Shown here one piece after another: positions 26,306 through 36,090 of a stretch of 64,000 bases of DNA (its first letter is position 1; the number at the start of each line of letters is the position of its first letter). The DNA lies in assembly GCF_030068605.1 (NCBI RefSeq), contig NZ_JASJOU010000004.1:310001-374000 (forward strand), in the 5' to 3' direction. A program made the translations under genes and the position numbers. The notes beneath the pieces are model-generated. The model made no database searches and was not told where the DNA came from. It was given only the letters and a program-made list of their open reading frames with translations. The stretch is from Xanthocytophaga agilis (GTDB lineage: Bacteria > Bacteroidota > Bacteroidia > Cytophagales > 172606-1).

Positions 26306-29149
26306 CTACGGCTTCTTATTCCCTGCTGCCTGTGCTGGTTTTTCTTCCTGTGGCATTCCCATCTTTTTCTTTGCTTTCTCAAAGTCTCCAGCTTTTACAA
26401 TACTGATCTTGGAAGGATCTATATACTTCTTCATTATCGCATTGATTTGTTCTGGAGTAAGTGCTTTGACTTTATTCTCAAATTCTTCGTCCCATTTAAA
26501 GGTTCTGTTGTAGGTGAGGTTATCTTCCAGTTTGCCTGCTATGTAACCATCCTGAGCTCTGGATACCTGATTATTTTGTAACCAGCCTTTTTTTGCTTCT
26601 TCTATTTCCTGTTTGGTAAATCCTTCTGTCAGTACTTTCTTTATTTCTTCCTGAAAGGCTACTTCCAGCTTACCTGCATTTTCTGGCGCATAGATTGCAT
26701 ATGCTCCCCAGCCTCCAATTTTATCTTCGGATTGATCTGCAAAAGCATAAGAACCTACACCATAACTGATTCCATCTTTTTGACGGATTCTGGTTGCCAG
26801 ACGTGAGTTAAGAAAGCCACCTCCAAGAATTTCGTTGCCTAATAAAAGTGCTGGATAATCAGGATCATTATCATTGATAGGAAGTTTTACCTGAGCAAAA
26901 AACATAGCATTCGCTTTATCAGGTGTTTCAAAGGATTTATTGATGGCTGCAATATCCTGGTAGGTTCTGGTTAAACGACTATAAGGTTTGGGACTCTTCC
27001 AGTTTGCCAGAGATTGTGTTACAAGATCTTTTATCTCTTTCTCGTCAAAATCTCCTGAAATAGCCAGATTTGCATTAGATGCTCCATAAAAATCTTTATG
27101 GAATTGTTTAATCTGGTCTATAGTGAGTGCGTTAAGTTCAGCTATTTGTTCATCAAAGGTGAAATTATATCGTGGATCACTTTTAGGAAAGGGGTTTATA
27201 TATCTGTTAAGCTCTGTATAGGCTATACTCTGTGGATCAGACTTTTGTTCTTCAATCTGAGCCAGCTTTTCCTGCTTCAGTTTTTCCCACTCTTCGACAG
27301 GGAAGTTAGGTGTTTGGATAAACTCAGAAACTAATTTCAGCACAGCAGGCAGGTTTTCCCGTAGTGTTTCAATATTTACTACACATTTATCTGCCCCTCC
27401 ATAGACATATACTCGTGCTTTCAATTTGTCTAGTTCATCCTGGATCTGTTGGCGTGTGTGCTTCTCTGTTCCTCTCATTAACATAGAAACTACCTGAGAT
27501 CCTACAATACCTTTGTTTTGCAGACTATTTATATCTCCAAATTTAAGTACTAACTGAGCATTTACAGAGTTGCCTCTTGTTTTCTTTGAAAGCAATGCCA
27601 TTTTTACTCCACCAACTGTTTCCCGTTTGGTCCGACTTTCAATATTGGAAGGCGATGGATCAAATACTTCTCCTTGAGCAATTGCTTCACCTCCTTTATA
27701 GTCTTTCAATAAAGAAGCAATATCTGGAGCAACTGGTATCTCTGCACGATCCGGATTTTTAGTAGGTATAAATTCACCAAGTGTCCGATTGGATGGTTTC
27801 AGATAATTCTGGGCTACTCTGTGCACATCTTCCGGAGTCACTTTCTGAATCTGGTCCCGTGTATAGAAAAATAACCGCCAGTCTCCCTGCGCAATATATT
27901 CACTTAAATTTATACCAAAATCCTCGGGAGAGTTGAGAGTGAGTTCAGCATTCTTTGACATTTTATTTTTAATACGATCAACCTCTTCCTGAGAAGGAGT
28001 ATACTTTGCAAAATCATTAAGGGTTTTTACAAAAATATTTTTAGCACTATCCAGGGAAGATTCCAGACGTATACCTGCATTGTATACAGCTACTCCAGGT
28101 TCACGCAAGGCAAAATTGTATCCATATACATAGCTGGCCTTCTTCGTTTCAACCAATGACTTATAGAGCTTTCCTGATGGTTCATCTGTGAGTAATTCTG
28201 TCATTACTTCACATGCTGGAAAATCAGCATGTGCACCTGCTGGGATGTGATAAACTGCGCACAGTGCCTGAACGTCTCCTGTACGTTGAAGAGAAACAAG
28301 CCGTTCTCCATCCTGAGTGGGTTCGTCTGTATAAGTAGTTTGTAATTTACGGGTTGGTTTAGGGATTACACCAAATTTTTCGTTTACAAGCTTTAGTGTT
28401 TTTGCTTCATCAAATTTACCGGCAACAAGTAAGATCGCATTATCTGGCTGGTAATAATTGCGATAAAAAGCTTTTAATCTGTCAATAGGTACTTTTTCAA
28501 TGTCAGCCCGTGCACCAATGGTTGAGTTACCATAGTTATGCCATAAATAGGCTGATGAAACAGTTCTTTGCATCAGTATGTTGGATGGGTAGTTTTCTCC
28601 CATCTCAAATTCATTTCGAACTACGGTCATTTCGCTTTCCAGATCTTTTTTAGCAATAAAGCTATTGACCATCCTATCTGATTCCATATCGAGAGCCCAG
28701 TTGAGATTCTCATCTGTTGCCTGGAATACTTCAAAATAATTTGTTCTATCAAGCCAGGTCGTACCATTGGGATTACATCCGTGTGCGGTGAGCTCCTGAG
28801 CTACGTTGGGATGCTTAGTTGAGCCTTTAAACACAAGATGTTCCAATAAGTGAGCCATACCTGTTTCTCCATAATTTTCGTTTCGTGAGCCTACCAGATA
28901 TGTAATGTTAACAGTAATAGTTTGTTTGGACTGATCTGGAAACAATAGAACCTTCATGCCATTGGACAATGCATATTCTGTAATTCCTTCGACAGAAGTG
29001 ACCTTAACAGGAGCTGAAACCTTAGCCGTTGTACCTGATGTTGGTTTGGTTGTGGTTTTGGATGTTGTCTTGCTGGGAGCCTGTGCAAAGCTATTGATAG
29101 CAAGCAGTACCCCGGCAATTGCCAGAGAGATGGGTGTTGTGTGTTTCAT
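26306..29149 (-). CDS. Periplasmic M16 (insulinase/pitrilysin) zinc metallopeptidase
   Basis: A 947-residue secreted protease. A signal peptide (about 1-23, ending in SFAQ) is followed by a Thr/Lys-rich linker (25-50), a first M16 domain with the inverted zinc motif HLLEH (His100, Glu103, His104), inactive M16_C-type domains, and a second M16 half from about residue 500 that has no HxxEH. This is the usual active/inactive pairing of single-chain M16 proteases, which degrade peptides in a closed chamber. The C-terminus is a low-complexity basic tail. It is convergent with susCD operon 2 and shares its terminator; a role in trimming peptides imported by those systems is possible but only by proximity. 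Confidence 0.93.
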   Translation of the reverse strand: MKHTTPISLAIAGVLLAINSFAQAPSKTTSKTTTKPTSGTTAKVSAPVKVTSVEGITEYALSNGMKVLLFPDQSKQTITVNITYLVGSRNENYGETGMAHLLEHLVFKGSTKHPNVAQELTAHGCNPNGTTWLDRTNYFEVFQATDENLNWALDMESDRMVNSFIAKKDLESEMTVVRNEFEMGENYPSNILMQRTVSSAYLWHNYGNSTIGARADIEKVPIDRLKAFYRNYYQPDNAILLVAGKFDEAKTLKLVNEKFGVIPKPTRKLQTTYTDEPTQDGERLVSLQRTGDVQALCAVYHIPAGAHADFPACEVMTELLTDEPSGKLYKSLVETKKASYVYGYNFALREPGVAVYNAGIRLESSLDSAKNIFVKTLNDFAKYTPSQEEVDRIKNKMSKNAELTLNSPEDFGINLSEYIAQGDWRLFFYTRDQIQKVTPEDVHRVAQNYLKPSNRTLGEFIPTKNPDRAEIPVAPDIASLLKDYKGGEAIAQGEVFDPSPSNIESRTKRETVGGVKMALLSKKTRGNSVNAQLVLKFGDINSLQNKGIVGSQVVSMLMRGTEKHTRQQIQDELDKLKARVYVYGGADKCVVNIETLRENLPAVLKLVSEFIQTPNFPVEEWEKLKQEKLAQIEEQKSDPQSIAYTELNRYINPFPKSDPRYNFTFDEQIAELNALTIDQIKQFHKDFYGASNANLAISGDFDEKEIKDLVTQSLANWKSPKPYSRLTRTYQDIAAINKSFETPDKANAMFFAQVKLPINDNDPDYPALLLGNEILGGGFLNSRLATRIRQKDGISYGVGSYAFADQSEDKIGGWGAYAIYAPENAGKLEVAFQEEIKKVLTEGFTKQEIEEAKKGWLQNNQVSRAQDGYIAGKLEDNLTYNRTFKWDEEFENKVKALTPEQINAIMKKYIDPSKISIVKAGDFEKAKKKMGMPQEEKPAQAAGNKKP

Positions 29150-29678
29150 AATAGAGTAAAAATGAAATAGTTGTAGATGGGAAAGGGGAAGTTACATGTA
29201 AGATTGTAAAAAACCTTATAAAATCAGATGTTTTTATCTGTATAAGCCAATATAGCTATCAGGATGTTAGCATGAAATCCTGGAAAAACTCAAAAAGTTT
29301 ATTTGAACTTTTGTTATACAAAAGTCTTAGTGAGGTATTGATAGAATGAAAATTAAGATGGATAGGAGATATTCTATTGAAGTTAGTACTGATGCACATA
29401 CAAAATAACTGGAATGCCATCTTTTTAACCCAATTCAGGTTTAAAGCTATACAGAAATAAATACAATTTGTAGTAAGCTGATTTATAAGAAAATAAGATT
29501 TGTTCCTTGATCAATTGCCAGATATTCTGTTATTTATATATGTGTTTCTAAAGTAGATATCTGCCTGGTTATCATTAAAGATATAGGTAAGTGTATGACA
29601 GTCTTTACTGAGTTGAATCATCTACTCAGGTTATATCGTATTTTACTTTTATGTCAAAACTAATTAATAAAAAAGGTT
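29150..29678. other. Divergent intergenic region, 529 bp
   Basis: AT-rich DNA between the M16 protease gene (minus) and the small helical protein (plus). It must hold both promoters. A weak hairpin (CAAAAAGTT with AACTTTTG) is visible near 29288-29313. I see no gene, RNA or repeat family here. Confidence 0.4.
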
Positions 29679-30077
29679 ATGACAATACTTGCCAAATCTC
29701 AGAAAGTACATGCCGAAGATCTGCATTTTGAGCATACACTTTGGCTCAATGAGTTAGGTTTTTATAAACAGGAGCTTGCAATTTTTCAGAAGCGTTTGAT
29801 AGAAGTGGCTAATCGTAACAATTTAGAGGAATTTAGAAAATCACTTAGTCATCTGCAAAACCAGATTATTATTCAGAATGAACAATCCGATATTCATCTA
29901 CATGATTTTAAATTAGCAGAGAAAGAATTAAAGAAAATTATTAATGCCAATCCAATTGCTTATGAACATCGCTTATTTGAAGATCATTCAAAAGAAAGAG
30001 AGCGTATGAAACGGTTTGTTGAGATTTACGATGGGTTTAAAAATGAATTCAATACATTCCTGATTAAATGGATGTAA
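29679..30077 (+). CDS. Small all-helical protein of unknown function
   Basis: A 132-residue cytoplasmic protein without signal peptide or cysteines. It is rich in Glu, Lys, His and Leu with heptad-like spacing over most of its length (KQELAIFQKRLIEVANRN, LHDFKLAEKELKKIIN), so it is probably a helical bundle or coiled coil. It has a histidine-rich look (HAEDLHFEHTLW, DIHLHDF), reminiscent of hemerythrin-like bundles, but the spacing does not clearly match that family. A clean terminator follows 20 bp after the stop, which supports a real monocistronic gene. Confidence 0.7.
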   Translation: MTILAKSQKVHAEDLHFEHTLWLNELGFYKQELAIFQKRLIEVANRNNLEEFRKSLSHLQNQIIIQNEQSDIHLHDFKLAEKELKKIINANPIAYEHRLFEDHSKERERMKRFVEIYDGFKNEFNTFLIKWM

Positions 30078-30096
30078 GTTGATTTTTGATAGACCT

Positions 30097-30127
30097 AAAG
30101 CTGGAGTTACTTACTCCAGCTTTTTTT
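30097..30127 (+). terminator. Intrinsic terminator after the helical protein gene
   Basis: Arms AAAGCTGGAGT (30097-30107) and ACTCCAGCTTT (30113-30123) with a TACTT loop and a run of T residues. Confidence 0.92.
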
Positions 30128-30300
30128 GTGCTTTATAAGAAAAAGTTACTTTTGTAACGACCTGTAGATGAATAAACAAGAAATTAGGTAAAGAATCTGT
30201 AAAATCGCGGATTATATAGTATATAAGCTTGTTGCAAATAAGCAGAACTGGTATTTGACTAATAGAGCCAGTAATTAAAAGATATATTCGTCCTATTTAT

Positions 30301-31029
30301 ATGCAAAAAATACTACTTTATTTTTTGGTGTTATTTACTGGTACTTTTGGAGTTTTTGAGAGAATACAAGCTCAGTCATCTGTACAAGGTGCTCAAACCA
30401 AAGAACCTGATAAATCACCCTCCAATAAACATTCTCCGACACGTTTATTGGAAATTGGTGTAGGACCAACTGCCTATAAAGGAGATCTGGCAAGCCAGTA
30501 TCGGAAATGGTCATCAGCTTTTTATGTAGGAGTCAAATTTAATCGTAAACATCGGGTCAATGGCCATTTAAATCTGGCGATAGGCTCTATAACAGGACAA
30601 AATCCAAGTTATGTATTTACTGGTGAGTCAGAAACAACCCCTACGCCGAATCTGTATTTTAAGACAACATTTTTCTCATTGAATTATGATCTACAGATTA
30701 ATCTTGTAAAAACACCGCGCTGGATTGTATATGTGAGTCAGGGTATCGGATTTATGCGTTATAATCCTAAAGATGAGTATGGAAATGATTTTCAGAACCA
30801 ACTGAATACACGTGCTGCCAATGAAACATATGGAAGTATCTCTGCTATTTTACCTACACAGGCTGGAGTAATATATCTATTGCCTAATGGATATGGTGCT
30901 GGAATACAGGGAGGATGGCTTAACACACAAACAGATTATCTGGATAATATATCACAGTGGGGAAATCGTAGCAAAAAAGATAATGCTTTGTGGGTAAAAT
31001 TTCAATTTATAGTGCCTCTGACATTCTAA
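30301..31029 (+). CDS. Outer-membrane beta-barrel-like protein of unknown function
   Basis: A 242-residue exported protein with a signal peptide (about 1-25, ending in RIQAQ), a polar linker to about residue 43, then alternating strands with aromatic belts (LLEIGVGPTAYKGDL, AFYVGVKFNRKHRVNGHLNLAIG, WIVYVSQGIGFMRYNP) and a last strand WVKFQFIVPLTF ending in Phe, the usual end of an outer-membrane barrel. It would form an eight- to ten-strand barrel. No ligand can be inferred. It is transcribed alone, and a hairpin about 165 bp downstream may be its terminator. Confidence 0.7.
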   Translation: MQKILLYFLVLFTGTFGVFERIQAQSSVQGAQTKEPDKSPSNKHSPTRLLEIGVGPTAYKGDLASQYRKWSSAFYVGVKFNRKHRVNGHLNLAIGSITGQNPSYVFTGESETTPTPNLYFKTTFFSLNYDLQINLVKTPRWIVYVSQGIGFMRYNPKDEYGNDFQNQLNTRAANETYGSISAILPTQAGVIYLLPNGYGAGIQGGWLNTQTDYLDNISQWGNRSKKDNALWVKFQFIVPLTF

Positions 31030-31540
31030 AAGAGAAGGCTATATTTTGGAGTTGATCCTTTTTTGAGGAGTATAGTCAGCTGCTATGGGGCGAAAGAGAG
31101 GTGCATGCGCAGTCAATACAATTCGTACAAAACTTTAATAAAGTTTAGCTTTGTAGTCTTACACATTTATATAACAATTTCTGTAATAAAAAAGCTATCC
31201 CAAGAGCGATAGCCTTTTTGTTGAGTATAAAAAATTGAAGTAAGTACTATATTGACATTAGTAAAAAAGAAATGTGCTTCTATCTGAATACAACCAGGCA
31301 AGAGTGATTCCGGCTTATCATCCAGTATACAGAAGCGTGTTGCTATCAAAACAACTATAAAGAATGCGGATGTACAATTTATACTATGAAAATATAGATA
31401 AATAGAGGGGTGTTTGATGGGTAATGTGCTGATAAACAGGTGGGTGGGTGTGCAAAGGCTATTAGGAAATATTAATGGAATATGAGCCGTAAATACATTG
31501 CTTTGAGCTTAATCTTTACTGCAAAATTATGAGAAGCTCT
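31030..31540. other. Convergent intergenic region, 511 bp
   Basis: Lies between two convergent genes. It has a terminator-like hairpin at 31188-31220 (GCTATC, 8-base loop, GATAGC, then T5). The only open frame (31167-31349, minus) overlaps this hairpin and has no RBS, so I do not call it. Nothing else is recognisable. Confidence 0.5.
31188..31220 (+). terminator. Terminator-like hairpin downstream of the barrel gene
   Basis: Six-base GC-containing stem GCTATC/GATAGC preceded by an A-tract and followed by CTTTTTG. Confidence 0.55.
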
Positions 31541-33139
31541 TTATCCTGTTTTTATTTTCAGTAGCTCATCTTCAAAATGTTCATTAGGTATTATAGATTT
31601 ATTCTTGACTTTGGTCTTATATGTATAGATTGTATTGATAGAGTAATCCAGTATTTTGGCAATCTTTTCATTGTCTTTAATACCTAGCCGAATCAGTGCA
31701 AATATTCGTAATTCAACAGGGAGTTCTTGTTTCTCATGTAGGCTATAGTGATCTTCTTCTTTGAAGAGGGTATTAAAATCAACTATGAAGTTTGGGAATA
31801 TTCGCAGGAAGGTAGTATCAAAGCTATAAAACAAATTCTCCCGTTCAGTTTTAAGATTAATCTTTTGAACTATATCTCCTATTTCTTCTATACGTCGTGA
31901 GGTTATCTTTCGTGTGATTGCTTTTTTAAAAGCATCAATCTTATCAATATACTCAGAGAAGGTTGTAAAAAAATGTCCGATGTATTCTTCTTTTATTTTG
32001 TTGGCCTCCTGCATTCTGTAATTAGCTTCGGTTAAGTATTCATTAGATGCTGCCAGACTGGATTTGGCCTGACGAAGGCTTCTATTCTGTTTAAAAATGA
32101 TGAATGCAAATAAAACTACCAGTACTGCAAGAACGGTAAGCACAATGGAATATTGTTGCAACGCTTTGTTCTGGGTTTCTGTTTGGACAAGTTGATTGCC
32201 TTCAATGATAGGTAATATATCAGAGATCTGTAATTTCCGGTGTCGGGCTCCATATACTCCAGCATCTTCGAGAGCTATCTTTACATATTGATATGCTCTC
32301 AGACTCTCTCCCTGCTGATATATCAATTCTGCCAGCACACGTGCTGCTACCGTTTCATGGTTAGATGCCTTGATGTCTGCTATTGTGGCCTGTGCCATCC
32401 ATTTAATAGCGTTGTCTGATTGGTGAAGATTCTTATAAGCCGTACTAAGGCTGGATGCTGCAATAGCATACTGGTTCAATGATAATTTATAGCTTTTGAG
32501 CAAATACTCATAATAGTCTATTGCGGCTTGGATATTATGTACGCGCATGGCATACCATCCCTGGAAGTAATAATATTCCCAGGTATTGGGTTTACATAGC
32601 AAAACCGCTTTTTTTAAATATTGATTACCCAGATTATGATAAGCAGGTGAAAAATATTTATCCTGGCTATAATCAGACAAATCATAATAGGCACGGGCAA
32701 TTTGACTATAGTATTCTTTCTGAAGGCTATCAGGAAGTTCTTCTATACGAATGGATTGCAAGGTATCCAGACATTCATGTAGCAAACCTGATGATAGTAA
32801 AAGAAAGCTCAATTTTAGTTTTGACTCATTGATTTGAGCAGGATGCTGTTGTAAACAAGCTGTTTGTAACAGTAGCTGGGCATATACGAAAGCAGAATCA
32901 TAGATAAATGATTTGTATTCACTGTATAATTTTTGGTAGACCCTGGTTTTTCCTTCTATGTCTTCTTCTGTAAGCAGATTTTTGAGGTACTGGATATGTT
33001 GTTGCTTTTCTACAGTAAAGGTAGAGCGTTTCTGTATGATACTGTCCAGTTCTACCAATGTCTTGTCATATGGTTTTTGGGCAAAAGTGCCATATAGAGG
33101 AATCAATATAAGAAAGCAAACAACTAAGTGGTTCTTCAT
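31541..33139 (-). CDS. DUF6377-type TPR membrane transcriptional regulator
   Basis: A 532-residue protein. A signal peptide (about 1-20, TFAQ) is followed by a periplasmic TPR-like helical region (about 25-320), one membrane span near residues 328-348, and a cytoplasmic part with a coiled coil, EEYIGHFFTTFSEYIDKI and a C-terminal LuxR-like HTH (ELRIFALIRLGIKDNEKIAKILDYSINTIYTYKTKVKNKS). This layout matches the DUF6377 regulators of Bacteroidota, which probably sense an extracytoplasmic signal and act directly on DNA. Family members are often linked to SusCD loci, and two such loci lie about 5-18 kb away. It appears monocistronic. Confidence 0.82.
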   Translation of the reverse strand: MKNHLVVCFLILIPLYGTFAQKPYDKTLVELDSIIQKRSTFTVEKQQHIQYLKNLLTEEDIEGKTRVYQKLYSEYKSFIYDSAFVYAQLLLQTACLQQHPAQINESKLKLSFLLLSSGLLHECLDTLQSIRIEELPDSLQKEYYSQIARAYYDLSDYSQDKYFSPAYHNLGNQYLKKAVLLCKPNTWEYYYFQGWYAMRVHNIQAAIDYYEYLLKSYKLSLNQYAIAASSLSTAYKNLHQSDNAIKWMAQATIADIKASNHETVAARVLAELIYQQGESLRAYQYVKIALEDAGVYGARHRKLQISDILPIIEGNQLVQTETQNKALQQYSIVLTVLAVLVVLFAFIIFKQNRSLRQAKSSLAASNEYLTEANYRMQEANKIKEEYIGHFFTTFSEYIDKIDAFKKAITRKITSRRIEEIGDIVQKINLKTERENLFYSFDTTFLRIFPNFIVDFNTLFKEEDHYSLHEKQELPVELRIFALIRLGIKDNEKIAKILDYSINTIYTYKTKVKNKSIIPNEHFEDELLKIKTG

Positions 33140-33289
33140 GATTTGTAGATGTCAGGAAAATAGCCTGATCAAGTACAAATATAAAGAAACGTGGATTTTT
33201 TAGGAAAAATACTCTGACAGTTATGGTAAAGTAATAGTTTACACTAAGTAAATTGAGAAGAACAACGAGTTGCTACCAATAGAAGCGTA

Positions 33290-33342
33290 TAAGACACTAC
33301 CTTTTAGAAGATAAGGTGCCATCTTCTAAAAGGCAGTGTCTT
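33290..33342. repeat. Long near-perfect hairpin (23-bp arms)
   Basis: Arms 33290-33312 and 33320-33342 are reverse complements apart from one A/G-type mismatch, with a 7- to 8-base loop. No T-tract follows on either strand, so a simple intrinsic terminator is unlikely. It may be a REP- or MITE-like element or a structured 3' UTR of the gene at 33389-33616. Confidence 0.75.
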
Positions 33343-33388
33343 AGGGTAGTATACTAGAAATTTTACTTATTTCAGTATCGAAAATCTT

Positions 33389-33616
33389 CTACATAAATTG
33401 GATAATGATTGCAACATAAATCCAGGCAATCCAGAATATAAATGAGACTTCTTCAATAAGTTTGCTGCTGGTTTGAGCCCATTGGCGTAAAGATTGGTAT
33501 TTTCCTCGTGTGGGATGATCAATATCTGCCCAGTCGAGGATTTGATTTACTACATTAGTCATTGCCCAGGTGGGTAACACAAGAAGTCTTTTGGTTAGGG
33601 TATCAAGAAAAAACAT
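33389..33616 (-). CDS. Small protein with a C-terminal membrane anchor, function unknown
   Basis: A 75-residue protein. The first 50 residues are amphipathic (FFLDTLTKRLLVLPTW, LDWADIDHPTRGKYQSLRQWA) and residues about 56-74 form one hydrophobic segment ending in IIIQFM. No family is recognised. It lies 255 bp beyond the AraC regulator stop on the same strand. It is short enough that it could be spurious, but its biased composition and the paired hairpin downstream favour a real gene. Confidence 0.45.
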   Translation of the reverse strand: MFFLDTLTKRLLVLPTWAMTNVVNQILDWADIDHPTRGKYQSLRQWAQTSSKLIEEVSFIFWIAWIYVAIIIQFM

Positions 33617-33871
33617 AGGAACTTCAGGCAGTTAGATTATCTATTTTGTTTCAGCAATATGATTCGGAAAATAGTATGTGGTTTTTTCGAGAAATTGCAT
33701 AAAGTTATCGTATTCAGTCTTGTCAGGGACTAATCTATATGGTAACTACAAACAGTTTCGATCAAATTTAGGAAGGAAAACTCTGACAATGCTTAGCCAA
33801 AGAAGTATAGTAAGTGATTTGTATGCAAAGATACGTAAGTACTTGAAAAAAGATACACAAATGAAAGGTAT

Positions 33872-34750
33872 TTATGCAAAATCTTTTAGTGCCGCTGTTG
33901 TTTTTGACTCAATCATCCGTTTTCGGAAATCTCCTGGGGTATATTGGTAATATTTTTTGAATAATTTGTTGAGATGGCTCTCATCTGAGAATCCCAATTC
34001 AAAAGCAATCTGAGATATACTCCAGTCACTGTATACCAAACGACTCTCTACCAGCTTGAGTTTGTAACGAAGAATATACTGTTGGAGAGATTCTCCCATT
34101 TGTCGCTTGAAAAAGATACTCAGATAATTGGCAGAATAATGCAGATGATCTGCTAACTGTTCCATCCGGAGTTTTTCGGGTGAATAAATATGTTGTCTGA
34201 CATATACTAATATTGAGTCTAGTAAATGTGATCGTTTGGGTGTCTCTTTTTCTGTCAAAAAAGATTGCTCAAATATATTTCTTGCCAATAAACTTAGTAC
34301 AGATCGCATGATGTAAGTAAGGATATTCTCTGCAAATGGTTTCTGCCGATGTTCATACTCATGAATTAATACTGCCAGTAGTCCGTGCAAACGCTTTTTC
34401 TCTTCTTCCATTTTGACCAAGCTGCCATGTATGTGATAAGGAGTATTAAACAGATAATCAATGGTCTGTTGCCAGTGAGGCTCCTGATTGTTTTGGAAGA
34501 AAGACTCTGTAAATCGCAGGTAACAGAACTGTGTTGAAGAGGCTATTGCAAAGATATGATAATCCTGAGGGCGTAGTAAAAAAACATCCCCTTCCTGATA
34601 GGTAAACTGGTGCTCATTCAGGCAATGAATACCTTGACCCTTTTCAATAAAAATAATCTCAAAATAACTGTGATTGTGCAATGGGTATGGCCATTCTGTT
34701 ACTTCGAAACGGAATACATTGAATGGTTCATATTGATTAAAACGTTGCAT
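33872..34750 (-). CDS. AraC-family regulator with N-terminal cupin
   Basis: A 292-residue protein taken from the ATG at 34750, where the cupin domain begins; an upstream in-frame ATG at 34813 would add a non-conserved, hydrophobic extension. Residues 1-150 form a cupin sensor (WPYPLHNHSYFEIIFIEKGQG, then YQEGDVFLLRPQDYH). Residues about 190-285 contain two AraC helix-turn-helix motifs (MEQLADHLHYSANYLSIFFKRQMG and ISQIAFELGFSDESHLNKLFKKYYQYTPGDFR). Such proteins usually activate sugar-catabolic genes when a sugar binds the cupin. It is transcribed divergently from the GFOR-like gene and is its likely regulator. Confidence 0.9.
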   Translation of the reverse strand: MQRFNQYEPFNVFRFEVTEWPYPLHNHSYFEIIFIEKGQGIHCLNEHQFTYQEGDVFLLRPQDYHIFAIASSTQFCYLRFTESFFQNNQEPHWQQTIDYLFNTPYHIHGSLVKMEEEKKRLHGLLAVLIHEYEHRQKPFAENILTYIMRSVLSLLARNIFEQSFLTEKETPKRSHLLDSILVYVRQHIYSPEKLRMEQLADHLHYSANYLSIFFKRQMGESLQQYILRYKLKLVESRLVYSDWSISQIAFELGFSDESHLNKLFKKYYQYTPGDFRKRMIESKTTAALKDFA

Positions 34751-34873
34751 AAAAATCAAAATACTAAAAAATAGTGAATTTGTACAAGAAATTCCATTTG
34801 CAGACAGATACATTTGTGATAATCTTTCTACCTTATAATAATTTTTTAATTGTATATCAGCTTGTTATACCTT

Positions 34874-34896
34874 GTGAGACAGAAGCGCTTTCTCAC
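34874..34896. promoter_or_regulatory. Candidate operator between the AraC regulator and the GFOR-like gene
   Basis: GTGAGA and TCTCAC flank an 11-base spacer that includes the palindrome AAGCGCTT, within the 194-bp divergent promoter region, 49 bp before the GFOR-like start. It is a plausible regulator site, without direct proof. Confidence 0.4.
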
Positions 34897-34944
34897 CTGA
34901 TTACAGATATACAATATACTAAAATCACAAATACCTTATAACTT

Positions 34945-36078
34945 ATGAAAAATACAGATATATTCTCTATTACCCACAAAGCTTCCCGCCGTTCCTTTCT
35001 TCAAAGTGCTGGTACTATGGCTTTGGGTGCTTCTTTTTTACCATGGCTGGCGGAATCTTCTCAGGCAGAAAATCTGCTGCAAGATAATAAACCACTAGGT
35101 ATAGCTTTAGTGGGATTAGGATACTATAGTGCCCACCAACTGGCTCCTGCCTTGCAACAAACCAAATTTTGCAAACTTACAGGAATTGTAACTGGCACTC
35201 CTTCCAAAGCAACAGAATGGGAGAAAAAATATACAATTCCTAAAAAGAATATCTATGACTACAAGACAATAGACCGTATTGCCGATAATAAGGATATAGA
35301 TATAGTATACATCGTATTACCTAATTCCATGCATGCCGAATATACAATTCGGGCTTTGCAGGCAGGCAAGCATGTGATTTGTGAAAAACCGATGGCAGTA
35401 TCTGTGAAAGAATGCCAGCAGATGATAGATGCTGCTAAAAAAGCCAATCGCCAGCTTTCTATAGGATATAGATTACATTATACTCCTCATCACCAGGAGG
35501 TGATGAAATATGGACGTGAAAAAACATTTGGAAAAGTTAAGATTGTAGAAACCAGTGATGGATTTAAGATTGGCGATCCCAATCAGTGGCGTTTGAAAAA
35601 AGCACTGGCAGGTGGAGGTGCCATGATGGATATTGGTATTTATGCCTTACAAGGAAGTCGCTATACAGTTGGAGAAGAGCCTGTCTCTGTATGGGCGCAG
35701 GAATTCAAAACAGATTCAGTGAAGTTTAAAGAAGTAGATGAGACAATCTTATGGCAGTTGAAGTTTCCAGGTGGTGCTGTTGCCAACTCGTCATGTAGTT
35801 ATGCTGCAGGCCTGGAACGCTTGTTTGCTACCTGTGAAGATGGTTGGTTTGAAATGGGGCCATGTTATGGATATGGAGCTATTAAAGGACGAACCAGTAA
35901 AGGAGATATGAATCTGCCACAACTCAATCATCAGGCAGCTCAGATGGATGATTTTGCGCAGTGTATTCTTACCAATAAGCCCACTCGTACACCAGGCGAG
36001 GAAGGATTGAAAGATATGCGTGTAATTGAAGCTATTTACCGTTCCATAGAAACAGGAAAGGTTGTTCCATTAAGTTAA
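34945..36078 (+). CDS. Tat-exported Gfo/Idh/MocA oxidoreductase (glucose-fructose oxidoreductase-like)
   Basis: A 377-residue protein. The N-terminus has a twin-arginine signal (SRRSFLQSAG, then a hydrophobic stretch to about residue 42). An NADP-binding Rossmann fold follows (GIALVGLGYYS), then the family signature CEKPMAVS (catalytic lysine) near residue 150, GGGAMMDIGIYALQGSRY in the C-terminal domain, and a TRTPGEEGLKDMRVIEAIY tail. The C-terminal motifs resemble Zymomonas GFOR, which keeps its cofactor tightly bound and oxidises one sugar while reducing another in the periplasm. The exact substrate is unknown. It is followed 12 bp later by a Kelch protein, and both lie opposite the AraC regulator. 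Confidence 0.88.
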   Translation: MKNTDIFSITHKASRRSFLQSAGTMALGASFLPWLAESSQAENLLQDNKPLGIALVGLGYYSAHQLAPALQQTKFCKLTGIVTGTPSKATEWEKKYTIPKKNIYDYKTIDRIADNKDIDIVYIVLPNSMHAEYTIRALQAGKHVICEKPMAVSVKECQQMIDAAKKANRQLSIGYRLHYTPHHQEVMKYGREKTFGKVKIVETSDGFKIGDPNQWRLKKALAGGGAMMDIGIYALQGSRYTVGEEPVSVWAQEFKTDSVKFKEVDETILWQLKFPGGAVANSSCSYAAGLERLFATCEDGWFEMGPCYGYGAIKGRTSKGDMNLPQLNHQAAQMDDFAQCILTNKPTRTPGEEGLKDMRVIEAIYRSIETGKVVPLS

Positions 36079-36090
36079 ATAGAACCTGCT

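Noticed and set aside
31167-31349. 60-codon minus-strand frame between convergent genes
   Set aside because: It overlaps a terminator-like hairpin and has no homology cue or RBS.
33678-33950. 90-codon plus-strand frame overlapping the 3' end of the AraC gene
   Set aside because: It runs into the coding sequence of a well-supported regulator on the other strand.
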